From Lachnospiraceae bacterium (GTDB taxonomy: Bacteria; Bacillota; Clostridia; Lachnospirales; Lachnospiraceae), in assembly GCA_017634975.1 (NCBI GenBank), contig JAGBMJ010000001.1:1-47418 (forward strand): a stretch of 47,418 nt of DNA, read 5' to 3'. The position numbers and the translations under genes are program-made. Below the pieces are notes generated by a model. The model was not told where the DNA came from, made no database searches, and saw nothing but the letters and a program-made list of their open reading frames with translations. Positions 47,411 to 47,418 of the stretch are shown piece by piece. How positions within the stretch are numbered: position 1 is the stretch's first letter; the number at the start of each line of letters is the position of its first letter.

Positions 47411-47418
47411 CATGGTAA

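Noticed and set aside
47102-47413. Minus-strand frame of 103 codons at the window end
   Set aside because: Runs through the operator region, the DUF523 fragment and the folded element; no family pattern.
1-47418. CRISPR arrays, phage genes, complete insertion sequences, rRNA
   Set aside because: No regularly spaced long repeats, transposase, integrase or capsid-like proteins, and no rRNA sequence were seen on either strand.
1-47418. High density of GATC sites
   Set aside because: Explained by frequent Ile-ATC codons after G-ending codons and common Asp/Arg/Ile combinations, not by a separate signal.

Overview
The window looks like chromosomal DNA of a motile, Gram-positive clostridial anaerobe, most likely Lachnospiraceae. 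The grounds are the DapL/DapF lysine-cell-wall route, a type I glutamine synthetase followed by an ANTAR protein, a CheC-type phosphatase, DUF5050 and EFR1 proteins, clean SigA-like promoters (TTGACA/TATAAT) and strong AGGAGG ribosome-binding sites. Base composition is close to 50% GC and fairly even. I see no phage, no complete insertion sequence, no CRISPR array and no rRNA. All assignments come from reading motifs in the translated sequence; no database search was run.

Layout. (1) 1-4326: tail of an unknown gene, an rtcB-type RNA ligase, a terminator, then a promoter and a three-gene set (CMP-sialate synthetase-like, Gfo/Idh/MocA, SDR) resembling the Campylobacter ptmB/ptmF/ptmA flagellin-sugar genes. 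(2) 4369-10329: a tightly packed run of an AbrB-like regulator, a membrane diguanylate cyclase, an EFR1 flavodoxin/ferredoxin and an unusual fusion of an M48 metallopeptidase to a bacterial PARG macrodomain, then a lipoprotein. (3) 10377-12284, minus strand: a sugar-binding-like sensor fused to GGDEF. (4) 12393-17541: glnA, an ANTAR RNA-binding protein, dapF, dapL and a DJ-1 protein; a terminator-like hairpin lies between the glnA promoter and its start codon. (5) 17565-21976: a heterodimeric ABC exporter and CorA. (6) 22092-28762: an unknown membrane-anchored protein, glgB, a PilZ c-di-GMP receptor, a PH-domain protein and folC-folE-folBK. (7) 28828-35582: a DUF5050 protein (minus), then cheC, an Mrp/NBP35 ATPase, an unknown 140-residue protein, an ABC-F ATPase, a probable 6S RNA, a YihY/BrkB protein and a small coiled-coil protein (minus). 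(8) 35678-46663: a perfect-consensus promoter followed by a glycan-assembly cluster with two phosphoglycosyltransferases, a CapD/FlaA1-like dehydratase, an epimerase, four glycosyltransferases, a large membrane protein and PseB. (9) 46664-47418: a folded repeat, tRNA-Trp with promoter and terminator, an operator-rich promoter, a truncated DUF523 gene and an RNA-like fold running to the window edge.

Common themes are cyclic di-GMP and motility (two diguanylate cyclases, one PilZ receptor, CheC), nonulosonic-acid chemistry (CMP-sialate synthetase-like protein, PseB) and RNA-level control (ANTAR, 6S RNA, several structured leaders). The most unusual single item is the M48 peptidase-PARG fusion at 7126-9081. 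Next come the glnA leader with its adjacent ANTAR gene, and a 29-bp palindrome at 28758-28832 that supplies the stop codons of both converging genes.
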